The notes under the pieces: model-generated
Databases searched by the model: none
What the model saw: only the letters and a program-made list of their open reading frames with translations
What the model was told of the DNA's origin: nothing
Part shown: positions 10,870 to 24,070 of the stretch, one piece after another
Layout of the letters: each line of letters starts with the position of its first letter
Numbering within the stretch: the stretch's first letter is position 1
Origin: Stratiolaelaps scimitus
Lineage: Eukaryota > Arthropoda > Arachnida > Mesostigmata > Laelapidae
Assembly (NCBI GenBank): GCA_019614645.1
Contig: JABWDB010000001.1
Location: 27,831,501 to 27,895,500 of the forward strand
Direction of reading: 5' to 3'
DNA length: 64,000 nt
Made by a program: the position numbers and the translations under genes

Positions 10870-13800
10870 GTGTGTCGAGCTGCCGGCACGTCAAGAAATG
10901 CCCCTAGGCACTATTTATTATCTTCTACAGAATCAGTTTGTCCAGCCAAAGATGCGCCTGGACCAATTCAGTGGATCTGGAGCGACGAAAACACAGACGG
11001 TGTTATAGCGTTGGGGGGTTTTGCCATGCGGACAATCTCACACACCGTGGAGACACACAACCAACAGTTCTCTTAGGCATACGAGAAGCCGTCCTCTACT
11101 TGTGGCCTCCAGCAGGTTGCGGTCGCAGTCACGGTTTTTGTAGCCGGTTCTTCATCTTCAGTGATTGCGGGATCGACGTCGCTCCTGGGAGATTCAGCTT
11201 GACTTCAGAGCCTTCCGCGGTGCCAATAACTACGAATAGCGCCACCGATGCATAAAGACAATTTATGCACAGAAGCTCTCACAGAGGGTCTGTGGTTGTT
11301 GCAAGCTGTTCCGCCGGGTACCAACACTCGTAACACTGCCAACTGCAGTAAGGTCATCTCTAAGTGCTCAACGAGGCGGTTTTCCATCCACGCTTCTCTT
11401 TTCTCAATTCCGCAAGCGCCGAGATGGCAGCTTTTCAGCGGACGGCATAGGGGCTTCTTTACAGCTCAAATATTCAGGGAGGTTTTTACATTTGTCCAGC
11501 ATCGTTCCGGCAGGATGCCGCTACATGGTTGAGTCTCAAGCATCTGTAGTACGCCGCAGGAGATTCAGCATAAAGGACAGCCTTGGAACCAGGAACACTT
11601 GACGTGGGGGATTTGAAAAAACTGAAAGACGGCTCGATTGGTAACGGAGTTCACCATCAAGTTTCACAGATTCCCTTCTTCTTGATAGATTTTCTTTTAA
11701 CCTTGATAATTCCCTCCCCATCTTGTTTTGCAGGGTTTCTTCTTCTGAAATGCCTCTGTATATCCTGACCGAATTATGCTCAAGTTCATGACACCCCGAA
11801 ATTATGGGGACATCTAGCAGAGTGGGATTTTTTAGGTTGGTCCTCGCATAGCTAACCGAGGTTGTTCACACATCGATGAAGTCAAGCTTTGACTCGGATC
11901 TGGTTTCAGGGAACCGTTTGCAAATGTCGCCACATCGAGCCAGGAGCCCCCGCTCGAACGGTTCACTCACGAAAGGGGTTATACCTTTCACAATATTTTC
12001 AACTCTTCGCGATATAGTAAAACCTATGAACACGCTGTGATTGAAGTGAGGGCACCGGAGCGCTACGTACGTGAGACTAACTCTACGTACCTGAGACTAA
12101 CTGCGTGCGTGGGACAAAACATGCGCAAGTGTGCTCCTCAAAGACTCTTTCAACAGACACATATAGCCCACAAAATAGCCTCGAGCAGCACCATGGTAGG
12201 GCCTCGAGTTAGGACTAAACTTCCGACCGGCAAAATTAGTTGTTTTAAGTTGTACCCGGTACATATAATTTAGCACTTATCAACAGGGAGCGGTATATGA
12301 GCCATCTAAGAAATGTGATACATTTTTCCACAACGTTGGTTAGTCTCGACAACGCGCTGGCGTAACGTAGGCATCACTATCCAGTTAAAAAAATAATAGT
12401 ACAGACATGGCAAACATGTGATCTAGGATATCAGGTAATGTGATGCAATTCTATTTAGGATGAACTAACGTTTAGTGGTTTGCACACATAGATTTATAAC
12501 GATATACAAAAGTGTATTTACAAAATAGCACGAGAGAGAAAAAGTCCACCGAAAGTTTCCTTGGAGTGAACATTGCCTAAAACCCCACAAGCGTTTCAAT
12601 ATTTAAACTAAGTTTGAAATCCCACAGAATAACTCTACTACTATTTCTATTTCGTCTAAGTTTCGAAATATACGTTACGATCTAAACACGTGCAGAGAAT
12701 GGCAGTAACAAATCTGCTCTGAAGATTGTCTTCTATGCCGTCAAACTTTGCTTGGTCTTCCAGAGACTTCCGGAACTTCACGAATATTTCGTAGCTCAGT
12801 TCAGAATGATATATATTATATTATATTTATGCCCTAGAGACACCAGGACCGGGCAGCCATACAAGTGTATTATTTTGTACCTTTATTGCCTTCGTGTCAA
12901 AATTTCCAGTCCTGTTTTATGTTTAAATTTAGTATAACAAGTATATATATATGTATATGCTATTGTGTACTGTTTATGTCAGTGACCCCTTTCTGTCCCA
13001 TTGGTTGATATGCCCTGTGATTTTATTATTTTCTATATTTTATTCATACACTTTATTTTATTTAGTGTTACAATTATGTTATTACATGTGTCAAGTAGTA
13101 CCCAGTTTGGGCCCTTGAAATCAGACCATACCTATGCCCCAAAGGGCACCGCCTCCAAGGTAAAATATCTTGATGTTTTGACATGTATGAAGCAATCTGC
13201 TTTCAGATTGTTTTGTGAAAACGTAATTCTGGAACATGCAAAACTGGCAAATATAACTGGCTATTTCGCTTCATCATAGTTCTAGCTTCGTTTGAGTAAA
13301 TGTAAAGCAAGTACTTGCATGTTCCGACTTGGGCCGCCAATTAAAGTTTCGTCGGTAAAATATCCAGAAATCCAAATCACCGGAAATATGCGTCTCAGCG
13401 GAAATTGCTGAATACTCGATCGTATCCATTTCCTAAATCAGCCATTGTTCTCTTAGTGTTTAGACGAAATTATTATATTTGTCCCGTCTTACCCCTGTCC
13501 CGTACATCTGATGCGGGGTGTCCATTCAATCACCCAGCTATCCAGCAGGCCACGATAGCGTTAGTCGGTGACTATCGAACCAATTGCCATTTCTTTAGTG
13601 CGTCTGCCGACACCACTTCCATTAGAAAAATATTTTTCATTGATAGAGCAGACAAAAGAAGCTGGAAATATCCGCCACGAAGACTCCCTATGGTCTCAGC
13701 ACGACGGTAGCCGAAATGAGATCAATACTGCTTGCTAACCTATTCCGCTAAGACGTCTTACACCACCAAGGAGCCTCCTTGGTGGTGTAAGTCCATGATC

Positions 13801-14770
13801 AACATTGAAGCAGATCACACCGTCTTGCCGCAGGCCGAATAGATGCAAGTTTCACTAAATTTATAACCAAATTCTGCGGTGCTCTCGTAATCCAGAATTC
13901 GGAGATATTCATTTTGTCCTGTATAGAAAATTCTTCTCTAACAGCATGAATTAAATAAGCATGAACACAAAATGTAAATGACTTGGTATAAGGGGACAGG
14001 AGATGTTGTATTCAAGCCGAACGACTTGCAACGTCTAATCGCATAGTTGCAGAGATGTTGAATTTGACTAACTACACGCATTGGCAACTTAAAGACGAAT
14101 TTTCAATCGAACGCAGCTTCTCTTTTCGATTATCATTTCGAGAACTGAAAGCAGTGCAAGAAATAGCCCCAAGCCTGCTGCCGACAGTTATCTCAACATA
14201 CAGAATGAATGTAATCTGCATACATTTTCTAACATGTTAAAGGTCAGGCTATGGCAGGAGCTGTAGCACCTCACATTTGGGATGGCTAAATTTACAACAC
14301 ACGGTAACTTTGAGAACGAATACTGGTTGCCCCTTAGTTTATTGCTCGGAAAATAGTGCATTGGCGTTGAGCAAACAGTATGAGGTAAAGGTAGGCTCGC
14401 GGTGGAGAAAGGCGTAAGTTTACAATTAGGGAAAGTAAACTTACAGCTAGGATAAGTAGTTTCCAGTAGAATTACCATTTTTTCTAAATTCGAAACATTC
14501 GAACTGTAAAGGTTACGGGATTGCAGTGTTCTCAGCAATATTCGGTCATTTACCTTCCCATTCTTTGACACGTTCGTGACGCTGGCATCGAAGCATTAGC
14601 AGATATCAATCGACCTGAGTATTGGCTCTCCAGACATTCAACGACGAGTGAAATTATTACTGTGGCTTAATCTCATATGAAGTTCTAAATATATAATACG
14701 CAAAGGGTATAAAGATATGGTAAATTACGGTTTAATCTATCTCAGTTGAACGGATACCCGCTGAACTACT
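10870..14770. other. gene-free stretch
   Basis: No recognisable gene. The only notable structure is the palindrome at 13757-13791. Minus-strand frames near 11205-11721 are short and show no family signature. Confidence 0.55.
13757..13791. repeat. near-perfect 35-bp palindrome
   Basis: Arms of 17 bp (CTTACACCACCAAGGAG and its exact reverse complement) are separated by a single C at 13774. The left arm overlaps a second small palindrome, AAGACGTCTT (13750-13759). The sequence could extrude a cruciform or form a tight RNA hairpin. Confidence 0.95.
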
Positions 14771-14771
14771 A

Positions 14772-15939
14772 TTAGGTTGGACCGAAAGTTCTTTCTGTTT
14801 TTTGTACCAACCTTATATCATTGGTGACTATCCCTGCGCGCTTCTCCTATTAAGTGAAATAGACCCCACGGTTTGCGACGGTCTTCTTCCAGCGTTCCAC
14901 CAGGTCGGTAATGCCTTTTTTGTATAAGTCCTCTTTTTTTGGAAGATAGTTCGCTAGCCCCAGGAAAAGATGGTGGTCTGAAGGGACGTGGTCGGGGGAA
15001 TACGGGGGATGCGGAACGGTTTCCCAGCCAAGCTCCTGGATTTTAGTCTGGGTCGCCGAACTCACATGGGGTCGCGCATGGAACAGGACCCCAGCCTATT
15101 GACGAGCATTGGACGGGCTTTCCTTATTTTTTTTCAACCCGCTCCAGCTGATGACAGTACAGGACAGAATTGAGTGTTGGGCCAGTCGGCAGAAGCTCAC
15201 GGTGGATGATGCCCCGAATATCCCACCAAACACACAACATAACCTTCTTTTGGTGTATATCTGGCTTGGATGTGCTGTAGGACGTGCTTTTCTCGTCGCG
15301 GATTATCGTACTTGACCCACTTTTCGTCACACGTTGCAATCCGATTCAAAAATGAACACTGACTGTGATTTTCGAGCAGCGATGCGCAGATTTGTTGCCG
15401 GCTTTGTTTCTGGGGTATCCATTTCGACAACTTTTTCTTAAATCCAAGCCGCTTCAATGCGCTTACGATACTTGAGTGGCTAGTTCCAAGTTCTGCGGCT
15501 AGTTCTCGAGTAGTTACCGTTGGACTTTCCCAGATTTTCATTTTTAGCACGTCGTCGCCGATCACTGTAGACCTCCCTATCTATCAGTCTGAGGTCACCA
15601 CAACGAATTTTCTTTTGACCAATTACTGCAGGTTCTTTCAGTCATACAGCCCTGTCCAAGCAGCGCGATAGCTTTTCTATAGCCTGCGCAGGTTTGCCGA
15701 CTTTTTTAACTCAAAAAACGAAAAATGGCGAATTTTCGATTTGTAACTCTCCATGTTCACAGCCGATTTACTACCACAAGGAGCAATCTGAGCGCGCGAA
15801 TTGCGTCACCATCGTGTTCAGCGGGTCCGAGTTAGATGAAAACCAGCCTCCTCCCTCACTTAGATAGCACGCGGGGACGGCAGAACGAGTCGGGCACGAG
15901 TCCACCTTTTAGGCAGAAAGAACTTTCGGTCCAAGCTAA
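14772..15939 (-). mobile_element. mariner transposon 1 (Tc1/mariner superfamily), degenerate
   Basis: The terminal inverted repeats are TTAGGTTGGACCGAAAGTTC on the left and TTAGCTTGGACCGAAAGTTC on the right (read inward), which is one mismatch in the first 20. The element is flanked by TA dinucleotides at 14770-14771 and 15940-15941, the target duplication expected for mariner. Its length of 1,168 bp is in the usual mariner range. It shares its end sequence and transposase type with the copy at 35404-36450. Confidence 0.93.
14850..15755 (-). pseudogene. mariner transposase, frameshifted
   Basis: The coding strand is minus. The start is MESYKSKIRHF at 15755. Recognisable blocks follow in order but in different frames: the N-terminal helix-turn-helix region (TRELAAELGTS, about 15490-15510), the first catalytic block CDEKWVKYDNP, then MLCVWWDIRG, then HPPYSPDHVPSDHHLF near the C-terminus, and the end at 14850. 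Frame changes fall near 15250-15330 and near 15065-15125, so no full-length protein can be made. Mariner transposases are about 345 residues and cut and paste the element using an Asp triad; this copy is inactive. Confidence 0.88.
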
Positions 15940-15941
15940 TA

Positions 15942-18900
15942 GATAAACTAAGAAGATTACCGTACACCTACGTCCTGATAGCACTGCTGACTCCAAGATT
16001 CAGTCAATGCGAATAGAAAAATAAGTTCAAACTCGTAGAACACATCCGGGGAAATGGTGCTAATCCTTCAAAAGTCCATATTTCGCACTTTCAACCTTGG
16101 TAAATCCAAAAGTCACCTGCAAAAACCCCTTTGGTGAGTGTTCTGGTGATGCATGAAATGCGGGTATGACATTTTTATTTTACATGTGAAACCACCCGGA
16201 GATCCGCATATACATGACCACAAGAAGCCTAGAATAAAATGCGCAAGTGTGTAATTTTTACGTCAGTAAAAAAACAAGCAGAGAGAACACACTACAGATA
16301 TGACCGTGCCCACTCCTCTGGCTTAGTTCCTAACGTCTGAAAATAACTCTTTCGCTTCTTCAGTCTCGAAAAGCTAAAAATTTGAATTCAAAACGTTGAG
16401 GACGTAAAGCCCCAGATCTAGGCTCAGCTGGGTCTTCGTCGGTCTACAAATGATGTTGGCCGAAATTACACTGACGCCTTTGAAAGGACGATACCAAACA
16501 TACCAATGAGAATTTTGCGCAAGAAAAATGTTTGTATCTCGCTTATGTGGCATAGTAACAATAAACTATATACAAGATTGCACGACCAGCATGCATGTAC
16601 GTGAGCACGAGCACGATATATCTGAACGATTTATATGTCCTAATAAGAGCTGGCATGACAACGATAACTTGTCGGCTAGCGCCAAGCTGTTGCTGGTGCT
16701 GTGACAGTATCTGGTCTTGACCTAATGGGCCGCTGCTGAAGTAACAAAATGAGTCCCCTGAAAAATACGCGAGAATACAGGGTATGCATGGGTACAAGTG
16801 TGAGAACATATATTGTACACAGAGGCGTGTGATTTTCACTCCACCGTCTTGCCATGCTTTGCCGGCTCGTTGACGCCTTGCCTGACAGTGTGACATATTT
16901 ATAGACACGCGGCGGCGGCCGCCGCCGCCGCCATCGGTGCCCTCAGAGGCAGCAGGGCCACAAGGCCACCGAACCGGACCCTTCACACACAGGGGAGTGG
17001 GGGGGGCGCTGTCATGTGACTCTCGTTTGCTGCGTATAATGGTCCTACCGCGGTATCAGGCCGTTCCCTGCGTCAACAGCGGTGGCGGTAGGAATTCTCT
17101 GTAAAGTGCTGGGACACCCTACAACGGTCCCAGCCCCCACGTCTCGTGCCAGTGCACAGTGACAACATTACGAGAGAACGTTGGCAGACTGGATTTAGGA
17201 ATGGCCAGACAGCCAAACTGCCAGCCCCCAAGCCAGGCGACGGCTAACTGACCTCAGGGCTCTGGAATCTGGCTCTCGAGTGCAAGGCCATTCGTTCGAG
17301 CCGACAACCCCCTGCTCCTTAGGCGCAGCCATTCGGGTTTGTTCGCGTACATGTACCTATGTATGCTTGCCCGCAACGAGTCCAGGAAATCCGTTGCTAT
17401 TATTGCCCTGTTCTGATTCTCTCTCTATCCTTCCCTCCCTGGATATTTCGCTGTGAGAGAACGAAATCACTTCCCCGGCTATGCGTTGGCCTCTGTAAAT
17501 GGAAAAGCGCCTCATACGCGGCGTGGTGCGTCCAGCTGTGCAAGCTATGCCCAACTATCAGTGACGTGCAGATTCTGCGGCATACCCTTGGAGCAAACGC
17601 TGTTTGCGCTCAATTTAACATATAGGCAAGGATGGTGGAACGGGGAGAAGGTAAATATAATGGAAGAGAAAGCTCGACGAAGAGGGATATTATACCTAAC
17701 ACCGTTACCATTTCATATAGGTCGCCGTTGTGCTGTGAGCGAGAGAGTGAGCACTTCTTATACGAGCGATATTGCAGATTGGCTATTGTGTATAGCCTAA
17801 TGTGTTAGGTGCTAATCGTTAAGTGTTTCCAAGTAAACCAACAAGAAGCCGAAATTACACCCAGGGAATGGACACGACAGCGGTAATAAACAAGCGGTTC
17901 ATGTCACAGTGACATTGGCAGTTGGTCGATAGCGGCGAATGTCTGATTCGGTGTCGAGGGAATGCCTCTACTATATGAGGTGCAAATTTGAACAGAAACA
18001 AACAGATTACAATGCATTCAACACATATGATGTAACGTCATTATTTGTTGCAAGCTAAAGCCGTCTTCTTTATAAATTAAATCGTGATAATACAGGTGTT
18101 GTGTTACCTAATACCTCATTTTCCTAGCTAATCCAATACGTTTTGTCGAAAGTCAGATCGTTTGGCATTGAAGCGTAATTATATTGAAGGCGCTTACCTG
18201 CGAAGGCGCTGTGAAAACAAACGATTAATGCACTCGATATAAACTGCATGACTCGACTTGGGACATCGCTCTCAACTTCGCCGACGATTTAGACGCGTTT
18301 TCTATCTAATAAATAGGTGTCTATGATGTTTTGATTTTTGACAAGCAATGCAAACGTGCGGTGTAAGGTCGAGGGTGACATGATCCTGAGAAAGACGATG
18401 GTATTGGCTCGCTGCACAGCGAGGTGAAGGCGCTGCAGAAGGACCTTGCGCGCCTGTCACCGGTGGTGCAGAGCTGGCTGTGGCACACCACTTCAAGTAT
18501 ATTTGTATTGAAGGGGTCGGGATAGTCTATTCCAGAGATTGTTCATGTTGTTTTCGATTGACAGCACGTCAGGGACCTTTTCAAGCGATCAGATGCATTC
18601 AACAAGATGATGTAACTATACTATAATTGTTCTGCTGTGATGGGTTTTGAAGCACAGTTACGGGCAGACTGATTTATTGATCGTGCATTGTGATGGACAT
18701 AGTCATTTCGCCGACAGAGGGCGCTGTATGGGCGGGCACTTCAATTACCATGGTCTCCCAACAATAATACTATACATTAGTATAGAAGCTCTAGTATTAG
18801 GACCAGGCTTTTACAGTTTGGAAGCAGGAACAGGGCCTCGCATGGTGCTGCTTATCGTGCTCAAAACCCCGCCCTGCCAAAATGACTCTAATGTGACCAA

Positions 18901-19300
18901 AAATAAACGGACATCTTCAAATGTTACATAGACAAACTACTGTAAGATCTGCTAGTTCATGTTAAGTGACAGTGCGAAAACTGCTTCACCAAATATCAAT
19001 ATATCGTGTCCTACTAGGTATGAAGCCTCATTGTGATCGTCGACAGAAAAACTTCTCGCCGGACAACAGAGTTTGTGCTACCTACAGCCGTCAAAGTAAC
19101 TATCTGCCAGTATCTAGCTTATCGGATGGCGTTAGTTTGGAGCTCGCTGACGAAGGAAGTTGAGGAGCTCACCTCTACCAGGAAGTTTGCCAATTAGATA
19201 AAGAAAAGATTGAGGTGATAATGGTATATAATTGTGTGAATTAAATAATCTGAATATTGTGAATTGTAAATAATTTGAATATGTGAATGTCTATATATGT
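15942..19300. other. gene-free stretch
   Basis: No recognisable gene. It contains a GGC/GCC palindrome (16909-16928) and a possible B-box-like GTTCGAGCC near 17293 without a matching A box. Open frames (for example 16543-16986 minus, 147 codons) run through GC repeats and have no motif. Confidence 0.55.
16909..16928. repeat. GGC-to-GCC trinucleotide palindrome
   Basis: A perfect 20-bp palindrome of GCGGCGGCGG followed by CCGCCGCCGC; the GCC repeats continue to 16932. It lies in otherwise AT-rich DNA. Confidence 0.9.
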
Positions 19301-19315
19301 TGACAGAATAATCTA

Positions 19316-19356
19316 TTGCAGCTCCTTTAATAAACCAATATATCTTTACCTTTTTA
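19316..19356 (+). repeat. retroposon 3' tail fragment (CTTTACC family)
   Basis: GCAGCTCCTTTAATAAACCA followed by ATATCTTTACC matches the tail at 60304-60342 almost exactly. Only the 3' end is present, as expected for a 5'-truncated retroposon. Confidence 0.7.
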
Positions 19357-19582
19357 TAATTGTGAAATCGTAATTCAATGACCAATTTGTGTAAATGAAA
19401 AAATGTGTAAATGATTTATTCCCCTGGAGACTATCACGCGCACATCACGGGCACGCAACGTGCCAAAATTGAAAATGCACATAAGCGAGACTTGTAGCAA
19501 TTATATATTATACCTTTGAATAAAGTGTTTGTTATTATTAATTTGGCGATAATACACTCTTACTTTTGCATTATTTTTTAAC

Positions 19583-19643
19583 TTAAGCATTGTTCAAATT
19601 AAGCATTGTTCAAAAAAAAAAATAAATAAATAAATAAATAAAC
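19583..19643 (+). repeat. tandem TTAAGCATTGTTCAAA followed by A-rich/(AAAT)n tail
   Basis: The 16-bp unit TTAAGCATTGTTCAAA occurs twice in tandem (19583-19598 and 19599-19614), then runs into poly-A and (AAAT)n. The core TTAAGCATTGT is the same as in the retroposon tails at 40.5 and 60.3 kb, so this may be a rearranged copy of that tail. Confidence 0.6.
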
Positions 19644-19649
19644 AGAAAA

Positions 19650-22600
19650 TAAACCACAAATGTTATGTTATGTTATTCAGAAGCAACGCGCACGCATTTC
19701 TGCGCAATACACCTCTGCGCTAATAACTCTGAAGGCTGCGATACTTCTTCAGAAAAGGATGGTACCTTTGAGCGTTTTGCGGCAGCGAAAATCTGCGAAC
19801 AGTCTACGAAAAATATTGTGTTCAAACAGCCGAGGAAGCTGTCTCTTGGGACTCCTGTTAACATAACAAATAAACGATTGCACCATTTGAAATGTGAGCT
19901 TTGATTTGTCGAATATGCGACGTTACACCTCGAACCTTTGCGGCGAATTTTTTATAAGATTTATCATGCGAAAGAGACTTTTAATCCCCGGGGAAGCCGC
20001 TGAACTGAGACGCTAGCGAATGAATATGCACATGAGTCTATTGTATGCGCTCGAAATGCGGTTCCCTCTTGGTCGTGGGACGCTTAGGCCGTTAAAGAAT
20101 GAATCGCGTATTTTCACCTACGCAAAAGAGTTTAATCATCCTTACCATGTCGGAACATATTGTAGTGCTGTGAGTGGAATTTATTTGGATTTGTTATTTC
20201 AGGCTTGCATTGTTCGAGATTGTATTCTGCCTCTCAATAGAATGCTATCCTTGGCAGCTACCGAGTTCGACGACTAGAGATGCTTTGAGAATTGCATCTG
20301 TTTTTGGCGGCAGAAAAATAGCTACGTTTGTATTTTTGCTCCGAGTGGATCGTTAGACTTGATATGTTGTCAACGCTGCCTTCGAGTCGACGGCTTTTTT
20401 CACCCCCTAAGAGACGCAACAGATTTCATTGATTCTAGAACCCTCCAGCTGGCCAAGCTTCATTCAAGATTCTTGTCATGTCAAACAGATCTCATGCTGA
20501 TCTATACCTCTATTGAACAAGGTCAACGAAAGACCTTTAAAGGCCTTGTAAGGGTAAGTAGAGAGAGCCATGCTTATCTGGCGAGGCAGTAAAATCTTAC
20601 CGGAAGTTATAGTTCTGGCGTATCCATTCACTCAGCCATTACTGGATAAGCTTGGCGGCGGCAGTGGCAGAAAATCGTACATGCGTATTTGGCGGGAGAC
20701 GAGGTATTACACCGACTGGCGTAAAAGTACTTGGCTACTCAGGCGGTGGCAATTAGTGGTAAGTAAACTGTAAGTGGCTCAATAACAGTTCGCTACCTAT
20801 TGGGATTTTGTTTGCTGAAGGTAAACATGTCCATCGAAAGTGAGCGACGTTGCGAAACTAGCACAGCGACCTCAGCTACTCGAGTCGATTCTATTCACGA
20901 GGGTCGATTTGTCCGCCTGTTGACGATGTACGTGTCTGAAGATCTACCAGTCTATTATTCTTCATAACACTATTCATAGAGTGACACCTGCTTCTGTTGC
21001 ACTTGCTAGTTATTTATTTCGAGCAGTACAAAGTTGTATTCAATTTCGTTATCATTGACTGGGCCTGCCCGAAGCAAGCATGGTCGAAGCTTTAGTCGGA
21101 TCGCCTTATTCAAAGGGAAATAAAGGCTGTCTGGGAGAGGCAGCAGCTGCTTACGCACCACGATAACCTTTCTCTTCGTTGCTGTCCTGGTTTCTAGCAA
21201 AGTTCTTGGGGCGGCTCAACGTCCCACCTGATAAGCCAGAGAACTTTCGGCTTCAGCCCTCTTACCGGAACCAACGTTGCCCGAGGACAGCGAACGAAGG
21301 CCTTCAACAATTTCGAAGGCGAGTTCCTCTCGCAGAGGGACCGCCGGTCGACTCTGCGAGCTATCTGCTTGTTTGAGAACGGATTCCGAAGGCGGCGTCT
21401 GACAATTAAATACGGCGCACTTGAAGAATTTCCATCGTAGGTATGTCCAATGTCCATGGGGCACTTGCGATGCCGCGCAAGCAGATGCTATATATTTCAA
21501 TGTTGATCAGATAAAACATTTTCAGCAAGAGGCTAATTTTTATGCTCTGTAATTGGCTCTAGTCATGGCCGATCAGCAATTGCTTACACCCGTAAGATAA
21601 TAGCGGTAGAAATTTTCCAGTGATCTCATAAAAATATTATGCCAATTCTGGAATATATTATACAAATTATCAAAAGATAGTACTTGCATACAAGTACGAT
21701 AATGTTAACAGGTAGCTTTGAGTCAGGGGTCTGAAATACAATGAACTTCGAATCTACAAACAGTATCGATTAAGCAACCGGGCGAGTCTAAACTAAAGAC
21801 AACTCAAGCGGAGTTCAGTCGATTCCAATCCGATGGAGGATCTATTGCAAATTTTGAACATCGTTCCTTGCCTTAGAGAGACATTTTGTTTCGTTCTAAG
21901 GCGTCTAACATTTGCCGGAGCCCAGACATGTAACATGTACGCGAGCTTGTTACGTAGTAACTTGGCTTCTCTGACGACCCTATGCAATGGCAATTCAACA
22001 AGACAGTTGTTTTAATTAAAAAATTAAGTTACAAAAAGTGGGTATCAGAAAAATAGCCGATCCGCGATTTGGAATCGTGTCAAATCTTGTATGCATAGAC
22101 AAGTGGATTCTAAGATATCCCCCTTCAAGCCTATGTAGACATAAAGGATTAGATGGGATGATGACGTCTCAAATTTGATTTAGCTATGACGCACGACCCT
22201 CAAGGCACCTGTGGTTACGTCATGAACGCGTGGCACTAACAACGAATTACGGCGTGATGGTTTTTTGTAATATACATCTTCGTGCATGAACTCGAGTTGA
22301 AGCGCTACTTTGAAGCAGGCACACATATAATTTGATCAATTAGGGGCGTTAACTTATAATTAAGGATCGTTTGAACCTCACTCCAGGTGTTCAAACTTGA
22401 GAATTTCACTATTTAAGAGAGCACACTTGCATATTCGGTGCAATACGTTGTAGTGTCCTGCCTGACTCCGCCTCGAAATGTCCGCTGAACATAGGTGCGT
22501 ACATGAACGATTAGGCACTGCCCACACCTCGTTTGACTTCGTAGTTTGTGGGATCCGTCAACTATAGGGCTGTTCTTCGACCCCGTGGTCAACTGATGAT

Positions 22601-23420
22601 GACGATGATGCGCTAGTGACTATTTTTGTTTATATAATAGCTAATCAAGCAGTGAATCGTGACGCCCCCGGCCAAACACTATGTCCCCAAGTTCGTCACA
22701 ATTATATTAAAATATACAACAAAGAAGATACTGCTGCCAGGCTTAGCAGCCTAATACATCTGAAGTAGCGGGCTCTCAGGGCACTATTGTAAAAGGCGAT
22801 TTTGAGTGGTGCCTGTGCTACGAGCAGTTGTGATACCCCTAAGCCCAGTTCGTCTGGTCGCCCTAAGATAAATTTACATCAAATTATGCTTCCGGTATGG
22901 TTATGAACTGTGTCGACTGTTCAGCCGTGTATGCAATTAGATCAGCGCGCTTGCCTGCGCGTCTGAACGTTGTTGTCCAGTTGATCAGAATTACCTATTT
23001 CGCATAGTAACGCACCAAGTGAAAATTGTCTGCATTTAAAACACATCTAACGGGTGCCACGTCAACTAATTTCTCCCTCTTTTAGCACGCTTGAAGTAAC
23101 GAATCAAATGGACGTTGAATCCCTTGGGGTCTACAAGAACCTCCATTCGAAACGTCTGGCACGGGCATATATATAGATAATGCTTGTGCTGTATCCTGTA
23201 CCTACTGTCGGCATTACCACACAAATGAGCCCTTTCGACAGTGTTGAAAATCCTACTACGATACTATGGACAGAGACATCTATTGTTATGTTGGACAAGC
23301 AGTGGAAAGCTTTCATGAGATACTAGAAATAAAAACCTTGGGCGAAACAATGCTCGGAGCCTACAACCTGCCGCAAAAGTGCCCGAGTCACCAACATCAT
23401 TACAGAAAGAAGTCTGCGCG
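19650..23420. other. gene-free stretch
   Basis: No recognisable gene, RNA gene or transposon. Open frames such as 20020-20277 and 21216-21500 are short and lack family signatures. Confidence 0.55.
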
Positions 23421-23430
23421 GCAGCTTGCA

Positions 23431-23462
23431 CGGTATTCAGCCAGGTATCCGGCTGAATACCG
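23431..23462. repeat. hairpin with 12-bp perfect arms
   Basis: CGGTATTCAGCC (23431-23442), an 8-nt loop AGGTATCC and GGCTGAATACCG (23451-23462). It could be part of a decayed foldback element or a structured RNA; nothing around it decides between these. Confidence 0.9.
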
Positions 23463-24000
23463 ACGAATTGTTACTTTCGTTGTCTTCCAGGATAGGTGGT
23501 GGAGCTGTGGACCCCCGTTCATTTTCCAGCTCCCAACGCTTCTAAAGCAGCCATCACAACAATCTAGCCATTCGCCGACGATCCTAACTAATACTACGCG
23601 CATTTGTCTGAGCGTACTGAATAACGATCGTCAAAAGGACGCCAATTAAGAATTAAGTATTTCCTTCCCTTCGTCTAAGTGATAGTTGAGTATATTCTTT
23701 CACGTAACTTCTCTAAGCTCAGGCCCAAGCTTTAAAGTTTGAGTCTGCAACTGGTAGATCCATTACATCGGTCGCCAGGTTCAGGAAAAATCCACAACGA
23801 TGATTCACCCCGGGCAACTCTTCACCTCGGGATGTAAAGGGAAATACCTATTATGGATCGACGGAGCTGACGCTACTGGCAACGAACAAGTTGAATTTAG
23901 TGCTGCATGGGCTGATTGAGGAATAGCTGATCGTCTAATTCCAATTTCCTATAACCCACCATTCAACAGATGTTAGGCTGGACTGCGGGGTAGTCGAGTC

Positions 24001-24070
24001 TGGTGGCGAGGTGCATTCGTGTGCGCCTTTCAATCGGAGGAGACACGCAGGTACACTGGTTCGATCCCTC
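24001..24070 (+). repeat. tRNA-derived SINE-like repeat, copy 1
   Basis: GGTTCGATCCC at 24058-24068 is a perfect RNA polymerase III B box. The block GGTGGCGAGGTGCATTCGTG upstream contains an A-box-like TGGCGAGGTG. The first 55 bp recur at 61801-61860 with about 85-90% identity by eye and a 3-bp gap. A dispersed, tRNA-like head points to a SINE, and no unambiguous tRNA cloverleaf forms. Confidence 0.55.

Noticed and set aside
17265..17320. B-box-like GTTCGAGCC
   Set aside because: No A box at the right spacing and no repeat copy found.
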